Source: Fischerella thermalis PCC 7521 (GTDB taxonomy: Bacteria; Cyanobacteriota; Cyanobacteriia; Cyanobacteriales; Nostocaceae). Taken from it: 64,000 nt of DNA. The position numbers were made by a program, and so were the translations under genes. The stretch spans positions 1 to 64,000 of the forward strand of contig NZ_AJLL01000106.1 of NCBI RefSeq assembly GCF_000317225.1. The letters are read 5' to 3'. Shown here one piece after another: positions 1 to 9,030 of this stretch. Positions within the stretch are counted from its first letter, which is position 1. Each line of letters opens with the position of its first letter. The notes under the pieces are model-generated. The model was not told the DNA's origin. It did no database searches and saw only the letters and a program-made list of their open reading frames with translations.

Positions 1-1
1 T

Positions 2-466
2 AGTACCCTTGGTAAAGGTACAAAATTTAAAGTATTTTTACCAGCAGTTCCAACACAGACTGAAGCACCATCAGAAAACATAGAAATCCCAAAAGGTCAA
101 GGACAATGGATCTTGGTTGTAGATGATGAAGTCGCCGTCAGAGAGATTACAGCAACTTCTTTAGAAAATCACAACTACAAAGTATTAACTGCTAGTGATG
201 GCATTGAAGCAGTTGCACTGTATGCCCAACACAAAGAGAAAATTAGTACAGCAATTATAGATATAATGATGCCAAATATGGATGGCACAACCACTATTAA
301 CACATTGCGGAAAATGAATCCGCTTTTACGTATTATTGCTGTGAGTGGCTTGGCAACAGGTGAACAAATTTTACTAAATAACAATACAAAGCGTACAGTT
401 TTCTTACCAAAACCCTATACTGCACAGGAATTATTAAAAACATTACATGTAGTTAATAGTCAATAG
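2..466 (+). CDS. Hybrid histidine kinase, C-terminal end only (partial)
   Basis: The reading frame is open from the left edge, so this is the 3' end of a longer gene cut by the window. Its first residues are the last strand of a HATPase domain (STLGKGTKFKVFLP), followed by a short linker and a full receiver domain. The receiver has the acidic pocket (VVDDE), the phospho-acceptor Asp in IIDIMMPNMDG and the Lys in LPKPYTA. The closest relative in view is the C-terminus of the hybrid kinase at 4145-6037, which has the same HATPase-to-receiver layout and many identical stretches (TASDGIEA, IIAVSGLA, KPYTA), so the two are paralogues. The receiver probably takes phosphate from its own kinase core or serves as an intermediate in a relay. 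No DNA-binding output follows. Confidence 0.88.
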   Translation, partial: STLGKGTKFKVFLPAVPTQTEAPSENIEIPKGQGQWILVVDDEVAVREITATSLENHNYKVLTASDGIEAVALYAQHKEKISTAIIDIMMPNMDGTTTINTLRKMNPLLRIIAVSGLATGEQILLNNNTKRTVFLPKPYTAQELLKTLHVVNSQ

Positions 467-636
467 TCAAGGGTCATCTGATGTTGAATTATAAGTCAGA
501 AAAATGCTTATCTGATGCAGAAAGTAATAGAAAAAGAAGCAAAAAATACATAGAATGGAATAAGTAAAAAAATAATATTAATTTTTTTATCAAAATATTT
601 TAAACATCTTGACTATTAATCATTGACTCTTAACAA

Positions 637-3552
637 ATGACTAATTTAATTTTGGTTGTCGATGACGACCATTGTGTACGTAAACAGTTACATGAATTGT
701 TAAAAACAGCAGGATATAGAGTACTAGAGGCAAGTAGTGGTGAGGAGGCCCTAGCTATTTATACTCAACAGCGACCAGACATGGTGTTACTAGATGCTTT
801 AATGTCGGGGATGGATGGATTTACCTGCTGCGCCCAATTAAAAAGCCTTCCTGGTGGCGATCGCACTCCTGTATTGATGGTAACTGGTCTTACTGACCAA
901 GAATCTCTAGAAAAGGCTTTTGCAGCAGGTGCGGCTGATTTTATTACCAAACCTGTGATATGGCCAATATTGCGTCAACGAGTGCAGCGTCTATTAGAAG
1001 CCAGTCAGGCAATGCAGGCGCTACGACAACAAACCGAACAGCAGATTCTAGTAGCAGAACTCAGTCAACAGGCACTAGCTGGAACAGACATTACCTCCCT
1101 GATGCAGCAAGCAGTCACCTTTGTTGCCCAGTGCCTAGAAGTAGAGTATAGCAAAGCCTGGGAATTGCTACCAGATAACAATACACTACTTTTGCGGGCA
1201 GCAGTAGGTTGGCAACAACAGCTGGTGGGAAAAGCAACTATCCAAGCTGGAAACAATTCTCAAGCTGGCTACACTCTCAATGTTAACGAACCAGTGATTG
1301 TAGAAGACCTGCGCACAGAAACACGGTTCAATTCCTCGCCGTTTTTTCAGGAACAGCCATTAATTAGTAGTCTCAGCGTCGTTATTCATGGCAAAGGGCG
1401 TGCTTTTGGTGTTCTAGGCGCCCATACAACCAAATACCGCACTTTCAGCAAAGATGAGATTTACTTTTTACAAGCAACGGCCAATGTATTAGCAACAGCG
1501 ATCGCCCGCCAGCAAGCAGAAGAAGCCCTCAAAGAAAGTGAACAACGTTGGCAATTAGCTGTGCGGGGTAGTAATGATGGCATTTGGGATTGGAATGTCA
1601 AAACCAATGAAGTTTTTTTTTCCACACGCTGGAAAGAAATGCTTGGTTACGAAGAACAGGAGATTTCCAACCACTTGGATGAATGGTCAAGCCGAGTGCA
1701 TCCCGATGATCTTGGTTGGGTGAGACGAGTGATTCAAGACCACTTTGATAAAAAAACTCCTTTTTATATCAGTGAATACCGCATTAGATGTAAAGACGGC
1801 ACTTACAAATGGATTTTGGATCGGGGTCAAGCCCTGTGGGATGAAGATGGTAACGCTGTGCGGATGGTAGGTTCCCATACAGATATTACCGAACGTAAGC
1901 TAGCAGAGGAACAATTACATCAAAGTGAAGAACGTTTTCAAATCCTTGCTCGTGCTACCACCGATGTCGTATGGGACTGGGATTTGTCAACCGACCAAGT
2001 GTGGTGGAATGAAAATGTCCAAACATTGTTTGGTTATCCACCAGAAGCAAGCAGGAATAATACTAATTGGTGGTATGAATGCATACACCCGGATGACAGA
2101 CAGAGAATTATTGCTGATATTCACGCTGTTATAGATAGTAAACAACAATTTTGGTCTAACGAATACCGCTTTCGTCGCGCCGATGGTTCCTATGCAGACA
2201 TTTTTGATCGCGGTTATGTTGTTCTTGACCGCGCAGGTAATCCTGTACGCATGATCGGCGCCATGATGGACATTAGCGATCGCAAACGGGTACAAGAAGA
2301 ATTACAGCGGCAAAACATGCGATCGCGGTTGTTTGCTGATATCACTCTCAAAATTCGCCAATCATTACAAATCGATGATATTCTGCAAACTAGCGTCACA
2401 GAAGTCCAAAAGCTATTAGGTGCAGATCGGGTAGTAGTTTTTAAATTACGTCCTGATGGTTCTGGGACTGTAGTAAAAGAAGCTGTGGTTCCCAGTACAC
2501 CCATGATTTTAGGACGAAACATTGTTGATCCCTGCTTTCAAGAAGATTACATCGAAAAATACCGCCGGGGACGTATTAGTGCTATTGAAGATATCACCCA
2601 GGCTGATATCCAACCTTGTCATGTGGAATTTCTCCAAGGATTATCAGTTAAAGCTAACCTAGTTGTGCCCATTATCATGCAAAATCAACTCTGGGGGCTG
2701 TTGATTGCTCATCAGTGCGCCCATCCCCGCCATTGGGATCAGTGGGAAACGGAACTATTGCGCCAACTAGCAGATCAAATTGGTATCGCCCTCGCCCAAG
2801 CTAGACTCCTAGAACAAGAAACCAGACAACGACAGGAACTTAGCCGTTCTAACGAAGAACTGCAAGAATTCGCTTTTGTCGCCTCCCATGACTTACAAGA
2901 ACCACTACGGAAAATAAAAACCTTTGGCGATCGCCTCAAAGCTAGCTGTGGTGATGTCCTCAATGAACAAGGACGTGACTATCTAGAACGAATGCAAAAT
3001 GCTGCCCGTCGGATGCAGACATTAATAGAAGATTTATTGACCCTTTCGCGAGTTACCACCAGGGCGCAGCCTTTTGTGGCGGTGGATATTTTGCAGGTTA
3101 CACAAGAAGTTTTATCTGATTTGGAAATCAGTATTCAGCAAACCGGAGCAACTATAGAAATTGGAGAATTGCCTGTCATTGATGCCGACCCGCTGCAAAT
3201 GCGACAATTGTTACAAAATCTCATCGGTAATGCCCTGAAGTTTCATCGAAAAGAAATACAGCCTGTTGTGAAAATCTACAGCAAAATTCTATACGATTCA
3301 GAACACGTCAGTCCTGAACAATGTCAAATCATTGTGGAAGATAATGGTATAGGGTTTAATGAGAAATACTTAGACCGTATCTTTAACGTTTTTCAGCGCC
3401 TACATGGTCGTAGTGAATATGATGGCACTGGTATAGGGTTGGCAATCTGCCGCAAAATAGTTGAGCGTCATCAGGGGAGCATCACCGCCAAGAGCGAACC
3501 AGGACGAGGGGCAAAATTTATCGTGACTTTGCCAATTCATCCTCACTCTTGA
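637..3552 (+). CDS. Multi-domain hybrid sensor histidine kinase (REC-GAF-PAS-PAS-GAF-HisKA-HATPase)
   Basis: A large soluble sensor kinase of 971 residues with no membrane segment. Order: receiver at about 4-118 (VVDDD, Asp in LLDALMSGMDG, Lys in ITKPV), GAF at about 150-292, two PAS_3-type domains at about 300-420 and 430-550 (each with the WDW and HPDD motifs), a second GAF at about 575-735, a DHp helix with the phospho-His in FVASHDLQEPL, and a HATPase with N box (LIGNALKF), G1 (VEDNGIGF) and G2 (GTGIGLAI). The DHp belongs to the phytochrome-like class common in cyanobacteria. The second GAF lacks an obvious chromophore-binding Cys context that I can assign, so the ligand is unknown. The next gene, a stand-alone Rcp1-like regulator, is the likely phosphate acceptor. 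Confidence 0.93.
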   Translation: MTNLILVVDDDHCVRKQLHELLKTAGYRVLEASSGEEALAIYTQQRPDMVLLDALMSGMDGFTCCAQLKSLPGGDRTPVLMVTGLTDQESLEKAFAAGAADFITKPVIWPILRQRVQRLLEASQAMQALRQQTEQQILVAELSQQALAGTDITSLMQQAVTFVAQCLEVEYSKAWELLPDNNTLLLRAAVGWQQQLVGKATIQAGNNSQAGYTLNVNEPVIVEDLRTETRFNSSPFFQEQPLISSLSVVIHGKGRAFGVLGAHTTKYRTFSKDEIYFLQATANVLATAIARQQAEEALKESEQRWQLAVRGSNDGIWDWNVKTNEVFFSTRWKEMLGYEEQEISNHLDEWSSRVHPDDLGWVRRVIQDHFDKKTPFYISEYRIRCKDGTYKWILDRGQALWDEDGNAVRMVGSHTDITERKLAEEQLHQSEERFQILARATTDVVWDWDLSTDQVWWNENVQTLFGYPPEASRNNTNWWYECIHPDDRQRIIADIHAVIDSKQQFWSNEYRFRRADGSYADIFDRGYVVLDRAGNPVRMIGAMMDISDRKRVQEELQRQNMRSRLFADITLKIRQSLQIDDILQTSVTEVQKLLGADRVVVFKLRPDGSGTVVKEAVVPSTPMILGRNIVDPCFQEDYIEKYRRGRISAIEDITQADIQPCHVEFLQGLSVKANLVVPIIMQNQLWGLLIAHQCAHPRHWDQWETELLRQLADQIGIALAQARLLEQETRQRQELSRSNEELQEFAFVASHDLQEPLRKIKTFGDRLKASCGDVLNEQGRDYLERMQNAARRMQTLIEDLLTLSRVTTRAQPFVAVDILQVTQEVLSDLEISIQQTGATIEIGELPVIDADPLQMRQLLQNLIGNALKFHRKEIQPVVKIYSKILYDSEHVSPEQCQIIVEDNGIGFNEKYLDRIFNVFQRLHGRSEYDGTGIGLAICRKIVERHQGSITAKSEPGRGAKFIVTLPIHPHS

Positions 3553-3682
3553 TTTTTTCTGCTACTAATGGGTTTATCATACCCCCATATGATAATTAGC
3601 AGTTTTGCATTTTTACCCTTTTATTTGTTGCAATTTAATAATGAATTAATCCTAAGAAACCTCATAAAGGAGAAAATGCAGG

Positions 3683-4129
3683 GTGAAGGGTCGGCAAACA
3701 ACCGTCACTATTTTAATGGCCGATGATGACGAGGACGACTGTATGTTAGTTCGGGAAGCATTAGCAGAAAGTCGCTTGACCATTGAGCTACGCATGGTTC
3801 GAGACGGGGAAGAGTTAATGGATTATCTGTATCGGCACGGTCGATATGCCGATCCTCATATTTCACCTCGTCCAGGTCTGATTTTGTTAGATTTGAATAT
3901 GCCGAAAAAAGATGGCCGTGAAGCACTTAGGGAAATCAAAAATGATCCAGAACTAAGGACAATTCCCGTTGTGGTACTCACTACCTCAAAAGCCGAGGAA
4001 GATATCTATCGTACCTATAATTTGGGAGCAAATTCGTTCATCATTAAACCGGTGACATTTGCCGCCTTAGTAGAAGTAATGAAGACTATAGGAAAGTACT
4101 GGTTTGAAATTGTAGAACTGCCGCTATAA
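3683..4129 (+). CDS. Single-domain response regulator, Rcp1-like
   Basis: A 148-residue receiver with no output domain. It has the acidic triad (ADDDEDD), phospho-acceptor Asp in LLDLNMPKKDG, the switch Thr in VVLTTS and Lys in IIKPVTF. The long beta4-alpha4 insert (YLYRHGRYADP) is typical of the Rcp1 family that serves cyanobacterial phytochrome-type kinases. The GTG start at 3683 follows a good ribosome site (AAAGGAG at 3666-3672). An in-frame ATG at 3716 would remove 11 residues before the fold begins and is the alternative. It lies between two hybrid kinases, 15 bases before the next gene, so it is probably co-transcribed with that gene and relays phosphate between the two. Confidence 0.9.
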   Translation: MKGRQTTVTILMADDDEDDCMLVREALAESRLTIELRMVRDGEELMDYLYRHGRYADPHISPRPGLILLDLNMPKKDGREALREIKNDPELRTIPVVVLTTSKAEEDIYRTYNLGANSFIIKPVTFAALVEVMKTIGKYWFEIVELPL

Positions 4130-4144
4130 GGGTGGGAGACAGCA

Positions 4145-6037
4145 ATGAAAAGTAACTTAATCAGGGTTTTGCTGATTGATGATGATGAAGATGATTATAT
4201 ATTAACTCGCGATTGGTTTAAAGAATTTCAAGTAGCTTCCTGTACATTGGAATGGGTAAATAACTATCAAGCAGGCAGAAATGCGATCGCCTCTGGGCAG
4301 TATGATGTCTATCTGGTAGATTACCGTTTAGGCGATGGCAACGGACTAGAATTATTGCGCGAAGCTATTGCTCATGGCTGTACAGCCCCGATTATTTTTC
4401 TCACCGGTCAGGGAGATAGAGAAATAGACATCGAAGCGATGAAAGCCGGAGCCGCAGATTATCTCGAAAAAAGCCAATTGGCAGCCCCTTTACTAGAACG
4501 TTCTATTCGTTATGCCTTAGAACGTAAACAAAATGAGCAAAAAATCCGGGAGCAAGCTGCCTTATTAGATGTGGCAACTGATGCCATTTTTGTCCAGGAT
4601 TTAGATGGAAAAATTTTATTTTGGAATAAAGCTGCTGAACATCTTTATAAATGGAAGAAAGAAGAAGCTATTGGTAAAAAAGCCTCAGAACTTTGGCAAG
4701 AAAAAGATTTATCAAAATTACAAGCTGCCCTCTCGATTCTAATGAAAAATCGTGCCTGGGAAGGTGAATTACAGCAAATAACAAAAACGGGTCAGGAGAT
4801 TACTGTTGAAAGCCGTTGGACACTCGTAAAAGATTTTGACAACACAACCCAATGTTTTTTAGTTGTAAATACTGATATTACTCAAAAAAAATTATTAGAA
4901 TCACAATTTTTACGCGCCCAAAGATTAGAGAGTATAGGTACTTTGGCTAGTGGTATTGCCCATGACCTGAACAATGTCCTAGCGCCAATATTGATGACAG
5001 CACAACTTTTAGAATCACAACTAGATGATGAGCGCAGTAAGCGACTTTTACCAATTTTAATTAGTAATGCCAAACGGGGAGCAAATTTAGTTAAACAAGT
5101 ATTATCTTTTACTCGGGGGATGGAAGGCGATCGCACTTTGCTGCAACTCAAGCACATAGTCAGAGAAATTCAGCAAGTAATTAGAGAAACCTTCCCGAAA
5201 TCTATTGATGTTTCTACCTCTATTCCTCCAAGCCTCTGGACTATATACGGTGATGCTACCCAACTGCATCAAGTACTGATGAATTTATGTGTCAATGCCC
5301 GTGATGCTATGCCCAACGGCGGTACTTTAACGATCTGTGCAGAAAATTTTTTAGTCGACGAAAATTACGCCAGAATGCATTTAGACGCGCAAGTAGGGGC
5401 TTACGTAGCTATTACCGTTGCTGATACAGGAGTGGGTATTGCCCCGGAAATCATAGACCGGATTTTTGAGCCATTTTATACGACAAAAGAATTTGGTAAA
5501 GGAACTGGTTTAGGTCTTTCTACAGTACTAGGAATTGTCAAAAGTCACGGTGGTTTTGTGAGTGTTTACAGTGAAGTTGGCAAAGGTAGTCAATTTAAAG
5601 TGTTTTTGCCAGCACAACAGACACCAGAAAGTCTAGAAGAACCAGAAAAAGAATTACCCACCGGCAATGGTGAATTAATTTTGGTCGTTGATGATGAAGA
5701 TTCGATTCGGGACATCACCAAAACATCCCTAGAAACCCACAATTATAAAGCGATCACAGCTAGCGATGGCATTGAAGCGATCGCTCTTTATGCAGAACAT
5801 CGCGACGAAATATCTGTAGTATTAACAGATATGCTCATGCCATCTATGGATGGACTGACAACCATCCGCACCTTGAAAAAAATTAATCCCAACGTCAAAA
5901 TTATCGCCGTCAGTGGACTGGCTTCCACCGAAAAGGTTAACGCCGCAGCCGACATCGGCGTCAAAGCCTTTTTATCTAAACCCTACACCGCCAAGCAATT
6001 ATTGCAAACCATTGGTGTGGTGAAAAGTGGAAAGTAG
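4145..6037 (+). CDS. Hybrid histidine kinase (REC-PAS-HisKA-HATPase-REC)
   Basis: This 630-residue soluble kinase carries receivers at both ends. Receiver 1 is at about 5-125 (Asp in LVDYRLGDGNG), PAS at about 140-250, and the DHp has its phospho-His in GIAHDLNNVLAP, the NtrB-like HDLNN class. HATPase follows with N box (VLMNLCVNARDA), G1 (VADTGVGI) and G2 (GTGLGLST). Receiver 2 is at about 510-625 (Asp in LTDMLMPSMDG, Lys in LSKPYTA). Receiver 1 resembles the Rcp1-like regulator just upstream more than receiver 2, so phosphate may enter at the N-terminal receiver and leave through the C-terminal one. The C-terminal half is paralogous to the fragment at 2-466, which points to a local gene duplication with the other kinase inserted between. 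Confidence 0.93.
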   Translation: MKSNLIRVLLIDDDEDDYILTRDWFKEFQVASCTLEWVNNYQAGRNAIASGQYDVYLVDYRLGDGNGLELLREAIAHGCTAPIIFLTGQGDREIDIEAMKAGAADYLEKSQLAAPLLERSIRYALERKQNEQKIREQAALLDVATDAIFVQDLDGKILFWNKAAEHLYKWKKEEAIGKKASELWQEKDLSKLQAALSILMKNRAWEGELQQITKTGQEITVESRWTLVKDFDNTTQCFLVVNTDITQKKLLESQFLRAQRLESIGTLASGIAHDLNNVLAPILMTAQLLESQLDDERSKRLLPILISNAKRGANLVKQVLSFTRGMEGDRTLLQLKHIVREIQQVIRETFPKSIDVSTSIPPSLWTIYGDATQLHQVLMNLCVNARDAMPNGGTLTICAENFLVDENYARMHLDAQVGAYVAITVADTGVGIAPEIIDRIFEPFYTTKEFGKGTGLGLSTVLGIVKSHGGFVSVYSEVGKGSQFKVFLPAQQTPESLEEPEKELPTGNGELILVVDDEDSIRDITKTSLETHNYKAITASDGIEAIALYAEHRDEISVVLTDMLMPSMDGLTTIRTLKKINPNVKIIAVSGLASTEKVNAAADIGVKAFLSKPYTAKQLLQTIGVVKSGK

Positions 6038-6040
6038 TTT

Positions 6041-6136
6041 GTGGTGGGGTGATGGGGTGGTGGGGTGATAGGGAGGTGGGGTGATGGGGAGATGGGGAGA
6101 TGGGGAGATGGGGAGATGGGGAGTGTGAGGAGTGGA
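6041..6136. repeat. G-rich minisatellite (GGGGAGAT units)
   Basis: A tandem run of near-identical 7-8 base units (GGGGTGAT, GGGGAGAT) directly after the stop of the hybrid kinase. The same unit family recurs at 9110-9170, 23222-23275, 26341-26400 and 52829-52850, always between genes. This matches the short tandemly repeated repetitive sequences known from Nostoc-type genomes. Confidence 0.85.
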
Positions 6137-6162
6137 GGAATAACCACTAACTACTAACCACT

Positions 6163-6190
6163 GTACAGACGCGATTAATCGCGTCTCTAC
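6163..6190. repeat. Small palindromic dispersed repeat (GAGACGCGAT type)
   Basis: An inverted repeat with arms GACGCGATT and AATCGCGTC, ending in CTCTAC. Related hairpins with the same GTAGAGAC border occur at 14732-14762 and 33622-33648 with different stem centres, so this is one member of a dispersed hairpin family. Confidence 0.7.
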
Positions 6191-6221
6191 CCACTAACTA
6201 CTAACCACTAACCAATGAAAA

Positions 6222-6608
6222 ATGACAAATAATTCTGAAATTTTAGCTGTGAATGATGCTTTTTATCGGGCGTTTGAAAAAAAAGATATTAAGGCTATGG
6301 GTGCAGTTTGGTCTCAAGGAACTGGTAGTCTTTGTATTCACCCTGGCTGGGATATACTCCGGGGTTGGAAAGCAATTTCTACCTCTTGGCAGAAGATATT
6401 TAAAAATACTCCTTATATTGAAATTAACACCGAGATAATTAGTGTAGAGATACGCGATCATCTTGCTTACATTATATTAGTAGAAAATGTGATGCAAGTG
6501 ATAAACGGTAGGAAAATCGAAGCGCGATCGCTTGCTACAAATATTTTTGAATTTTTGGGAGGAAAATGGTACTTAATCCATCATCATGCCAGCCCGATTA
6601 TGCGATGA
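6222..6608 (+). CDS. SnoaL-like / NTF2-fold protein (ketosteroid isomerase family)
   Basis: A 128-residue protein with the pattern of NTF2-fold SnoaL_3/DUF4440 proteins: an N-terminal helix (VNDAFYRAFEKKDIKAM), a short conserved segment (VWSQGTGSLCIHPGWDILRG), then four beta strands ending in WYLIHHHASP. Such proteins are small cone-shaped dimers, often of unknown substrate; some stabilise or isomerise small molecules, and others bind proteins. No signal peptide. It follows the kinase cluster after a repeat-rich spacer and has no clear partner, so I infer no specific reaction. Confidence 0.75.
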   Translation: MTNNSEILAVNDAFYRAFEKKDIKAMGAVWSQGTGSLCIHPGWDILRGWKAISTSWQKIFKNTPYIEINTEIISVEIRDHLAYIILVENVMQVINGRKIEARSLATNIFEFLGGKWYLIHHHASPIMR

Positions 6609-6780
6609 GATGCGCTAACGTAGTGATATAAGTAGAACGGTGCAAAAAAACCGAACTATGTAACGGAAAGTAAAGTTGCCCAAAAAGCTCTTCCCTTCAG
6701 CATAGCTGCCCTCTGCCTCCTGCCTTGTCATAACGACAATTTTCAACACCGACCTACTTAATTGTCACCATAGCAAAGCA

Positions 6781-7125
6781 ATGAAAAGAATCGGGGTGTT
6801 AATCTCTCTGGGAATATTAGCGTTTATTTTTATTTGGGGTATTTTGTTTTCTCATCCTGCCGTATCGCAACAAATAGAATCTCGACTTAACAATTTAGAA
6901 GCCGATTTTAATCGCTTGCAGTCAGAACTAAATCAACTCCAATCCCAGTTATCAAATCGTCCTTCTTCATTACCCAGAACAACCATAACTCCGTCGCCAT
7001 CCCGACGAAATCTTTCCCAACAAGAAAAAGATAAAATGTTTGATAGACTGGCGACGCTAGTAGTCGAAGTTAAGCGCCAAGTCCAAGGATTAGAAAAGCG
7101 AGTTACTAAATTAGAGTCTCGTTAA
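6781..7125 (+). CDS. Small membrane-anchored coiled-coil protein
   Basis: A 114-residue protein of unknown function. An N-terminal hydrophobic segment (about residues 5-24) acts as a signal peptide or membrane anchor. It is followed by a heptad-like coiled coil (RLNNLEADFNRLQSELNQ), a Ser/Pro/Thr-rich linker, and a second coiled coil near the C-terminus (VVEVKRQVQGLEKRVTKL). The layout suggests an anchored periplasmic oligomer or a spacer protein. Family not recognised. The 172 bases upstream hold no other gene. Confidence 0.65.
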   Translation: MKRIGVLISLGILAFIFIWGILFSHPAVSQQIESRLNNLEADFNRLQSELNQLQSQLSNRPSSLPRTTITPSPSRRNLSQQEKDKMFDRLATLVVEVKRQVQGLEKRVTKLESR

Positions 7126-7256
7126 AAGTGTAAAAATCAATTAATTCGATAAACTATTTGGTTGAGCTTTCCGTGAAAACATAGCGTTTTTCAATCCAAA
7201 TGGTCGTAGAGTTTTTCTGCATTTGAATCTTTGAATTAGGACAGTTTAGTAGCTTT

Positions 7257-7418
7257 ACTTATATCTTGCACCAGCCCAAAATACCGCCCTCAAATAAATT
7301 TGGGGCTAAAAGTTTAAGTAAGCTCAAAGCTTACTCAGACAAAGGTTAGAAAGAGTTTTAACTCATGGTGTGCTTTGGGTTCAAAACTTTAGTTTCGACC
7401 TTGGTGCAAGATGTAAGT
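7257..7418. mobile_element. MITE-like inverted-repeat element
   Basis: The ends are a 17-base inverted repeat with one mismatch: ACTTATATCTTGCACCA at 7257-7273, and the reverse complement of ACTTACATCTTGCACCA at 7402-7418. The 128-base interior has no ORF. Size, borders and non-coding interior fit a miniature inverted-repeat element. A 12-base match to the border (ACATCTTGCACC) also sits near 19678. No target duplication could be confirmed. Confidence 0.5.
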
Positions 7419-7655
7419 TTATTTTTGTCGAATTAAACTTCAGTTTCAAGATGATGTGCCCTTGTCTGGTTTGCACAAAAGGCGAAAGATATTACTGTGT
7501 TAAGGTGTAGACGGAAATTGGAAGTTGTTTTTACCTACTAACTACTCACAGCCTTAACCAGCCATTTGTTCACACTAACTTATCAAGTTCGACTAACTGC
7601 TTACGATATTATGCTTGGCTGTTGGTCATTAGTTTTTCCCATTACCGATTACCAA

Positions 7656-7709
7656 TTACCTATTACCAGCATACGCGACAGTATAAGTATTCAAGCGAAC
7701 ATGATATTA
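7656..7709. repeat. Dispersed 3'-end repeat, copy 1
   Basis: This nearly matches 55813-55868 (shared core ACGCGACAGTAT...AAGTATTCAAGCGAACATGATATTA, differing by one substitution and a one-base indel). Both copies lie directly against the stop codon of a minus-strand gene and are preceded by TTACC-type tandem units. Confidence 0.8.
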
Positions 7710-7710
7710 A

Positions 7711-9030
7711 CTAAAATCTCTGTCCAGCAAAAATTGATCGCACTTCGCCGTTGCGGCGGATGATTGCTTCTTTGTTTGCCACATCTACTAGTGTCCAACC
7801 ACTAGAACCGATGCTTTCACCAATACCAACGCGCTGAGTTACACCATTGATTTGAAATAAAGCAGCAGATTTGGATTTATTCTCTGACTCTAGCAATCCC
7901 TCAAGAATATAGGCAGGAGTAGGAGCAGATGCAATAGCTGTTACTTCTTTGACTGGTGTTGGTTGTGATTGCGGTGCTGTAGCTGTAGGTTGTTGTACAG
8001 GTTTTAACGAAGTTGACAAAGACGGTAGCGTTGCTTTGGGTGCTTGTCTAACTGTAATTGGTGCTGTTTTTATATCTACGGGTTTCAGGTTTTGTTGCAC
8101 TACTGCTAAGACATTTGCGGGTTTAGTTGGTTGAATCCCACTATTGGCAGAAGGTTTGACAACGGATGGTGGTTTAGAGGTATTTGTTGCCTTTTGATTC
8201 ACGGCAGATGGCAGTGGTGGCAAAGTTGTACTAATGCCAGAAACTTTTGGAGGTACGTAGCGCATTGGTAATGGCGCTTTATAAACAGGAATATAAATTC
8301 GCTCAACAACGTTCGTAGAAGTAGAAGTCGGAGCAGGAGATGTATTGTTAGCGGTCAAAACTGGTGGTAGGCTGGGAGGAGGTTGGTCATTCCTGACATA
8401 AGCTAAGGCTGTGTGGTTATTTGTTACTCCTGGTGTGAGTGCAACGTTGATGGGTTTGATTTTGGTTTTCGCTTCTTGTCTGTCTATGGCAGCAAGCGAA
8501 CCCAACATATAATTCACAAAATCTGCTTCTATTTCTGCCTTTGTGGGCAGTTTTGGTTGGGGTGCTTCTAAGGCTTGCTGGAAAGATGCTAATCTGAAGC
8601 GGTGGAACAAACCAGAGTTCATTAACCAGACAATGCTAGCGATCGCCACTGCCAAGTTTGTTCCTACACTTAGCATTCGACTGAACCAGTGTCGTGATTT
8701 TGGGCGTACTCTCTTGACAACTTTTCTAACAGGAGCAGTATTCACCACCACTGCATTTGGGTTGTTTTTGTAGTGCGTCACTGTTTGCATATTTTGCCAC
8801 GGTTGATTGGGCAAAACAACTGGCGACATCCTTATTGTTTGTAGATGCGGGTATGTTTGCTGCACCGTGTGCGAAGGTAGATTAGCACTACTATCCAAAA
8901 TTGAGTCTATTTCGGCAAATAGATCATCCATAAAACCATCTGCGTAGGTATCTATCGTCCAAGGTTCAATGGCGATTAATTCCTCTGATGGTTCTGGAAT
9001 AATGAGGTTGGTACTGGCTTCTTGAGACAT
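7711..9030 (-). CDS. Single-pass membrane protein with a PilP/GspC-like C-terminal domain
   Basis: This 439-residue protein has an acidic cytoplasmic N-terminus, a basic stretch (KVVKRVRPKSRHW), one membrane segment at about 115-133 (LAVAIASIVWLMNSGLF), a long Pro/Thr/Ser-rich low-complexity region (about 200-370), and a compact C-terminal domain at about 375-439. That domain (LEGLLESENKSKSAALFQIN, then GIGESIGSSGWTLV and AIIRRNGEVRSI) has the pattern of the small beta domains of PilP and GspC that join inner-membrane secretion or pilus machines to the outer membrane. This suggests a periplasm-spanning connector. No pilus genes flank it, so the role is inferred from the fold pattern alone. 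Confidence 0.68.
   Translation of the reverse strand: MSQEASTNLIIPEPSEELIAIEPWTIDTYADGFMDDLFAEIDSILDSSANLPSHTVQQTYPHLQTIRMSPVVLPNQPWQNMQTVTHYKNNPNAVVVNTAPVRKVVKRVRPKSRHWFSRMLSVGTNLAVAIASIVWLMNSGLFHRFRLASFQQALEAPQPKLPTKAEIEADFVNYMLGSLAAIDRQEAKTKIKPINVALTPGVTNNHTALAYVRNDQPPPSLPPVLTANNTSPAPTSTSTNVVERIYIPVYKAPLPMRYVPPKVSGISTTLPPLPSAVNQKATNTSKPPSVVKPSANSGIQPTKPANVLAVVQQNLKPVDIKTAPITVRQAPKATLPSLSTSLKPVQQPTATAPQSQPTPVKEVTAIASAPTPAYILEGLLESENKSKSAALFQINGVTQRVGIGESIGSSGWTLVDVANKEAIIRRNGEVRSIFAGQRF

Larger units (their letters stand above)
7126..7710. other. Gene-free spacer with an inverted-repeat element
   Basis: No coding frame here looks real. The spacer separates two converging genes. It contains an element with matching ends at 7257-7418, a run of TTACC-type tandem units (7635-7668), and a 54-base sequence at 7656-7709 that recurs at 55813-55868. 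Confidence 0.6.
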
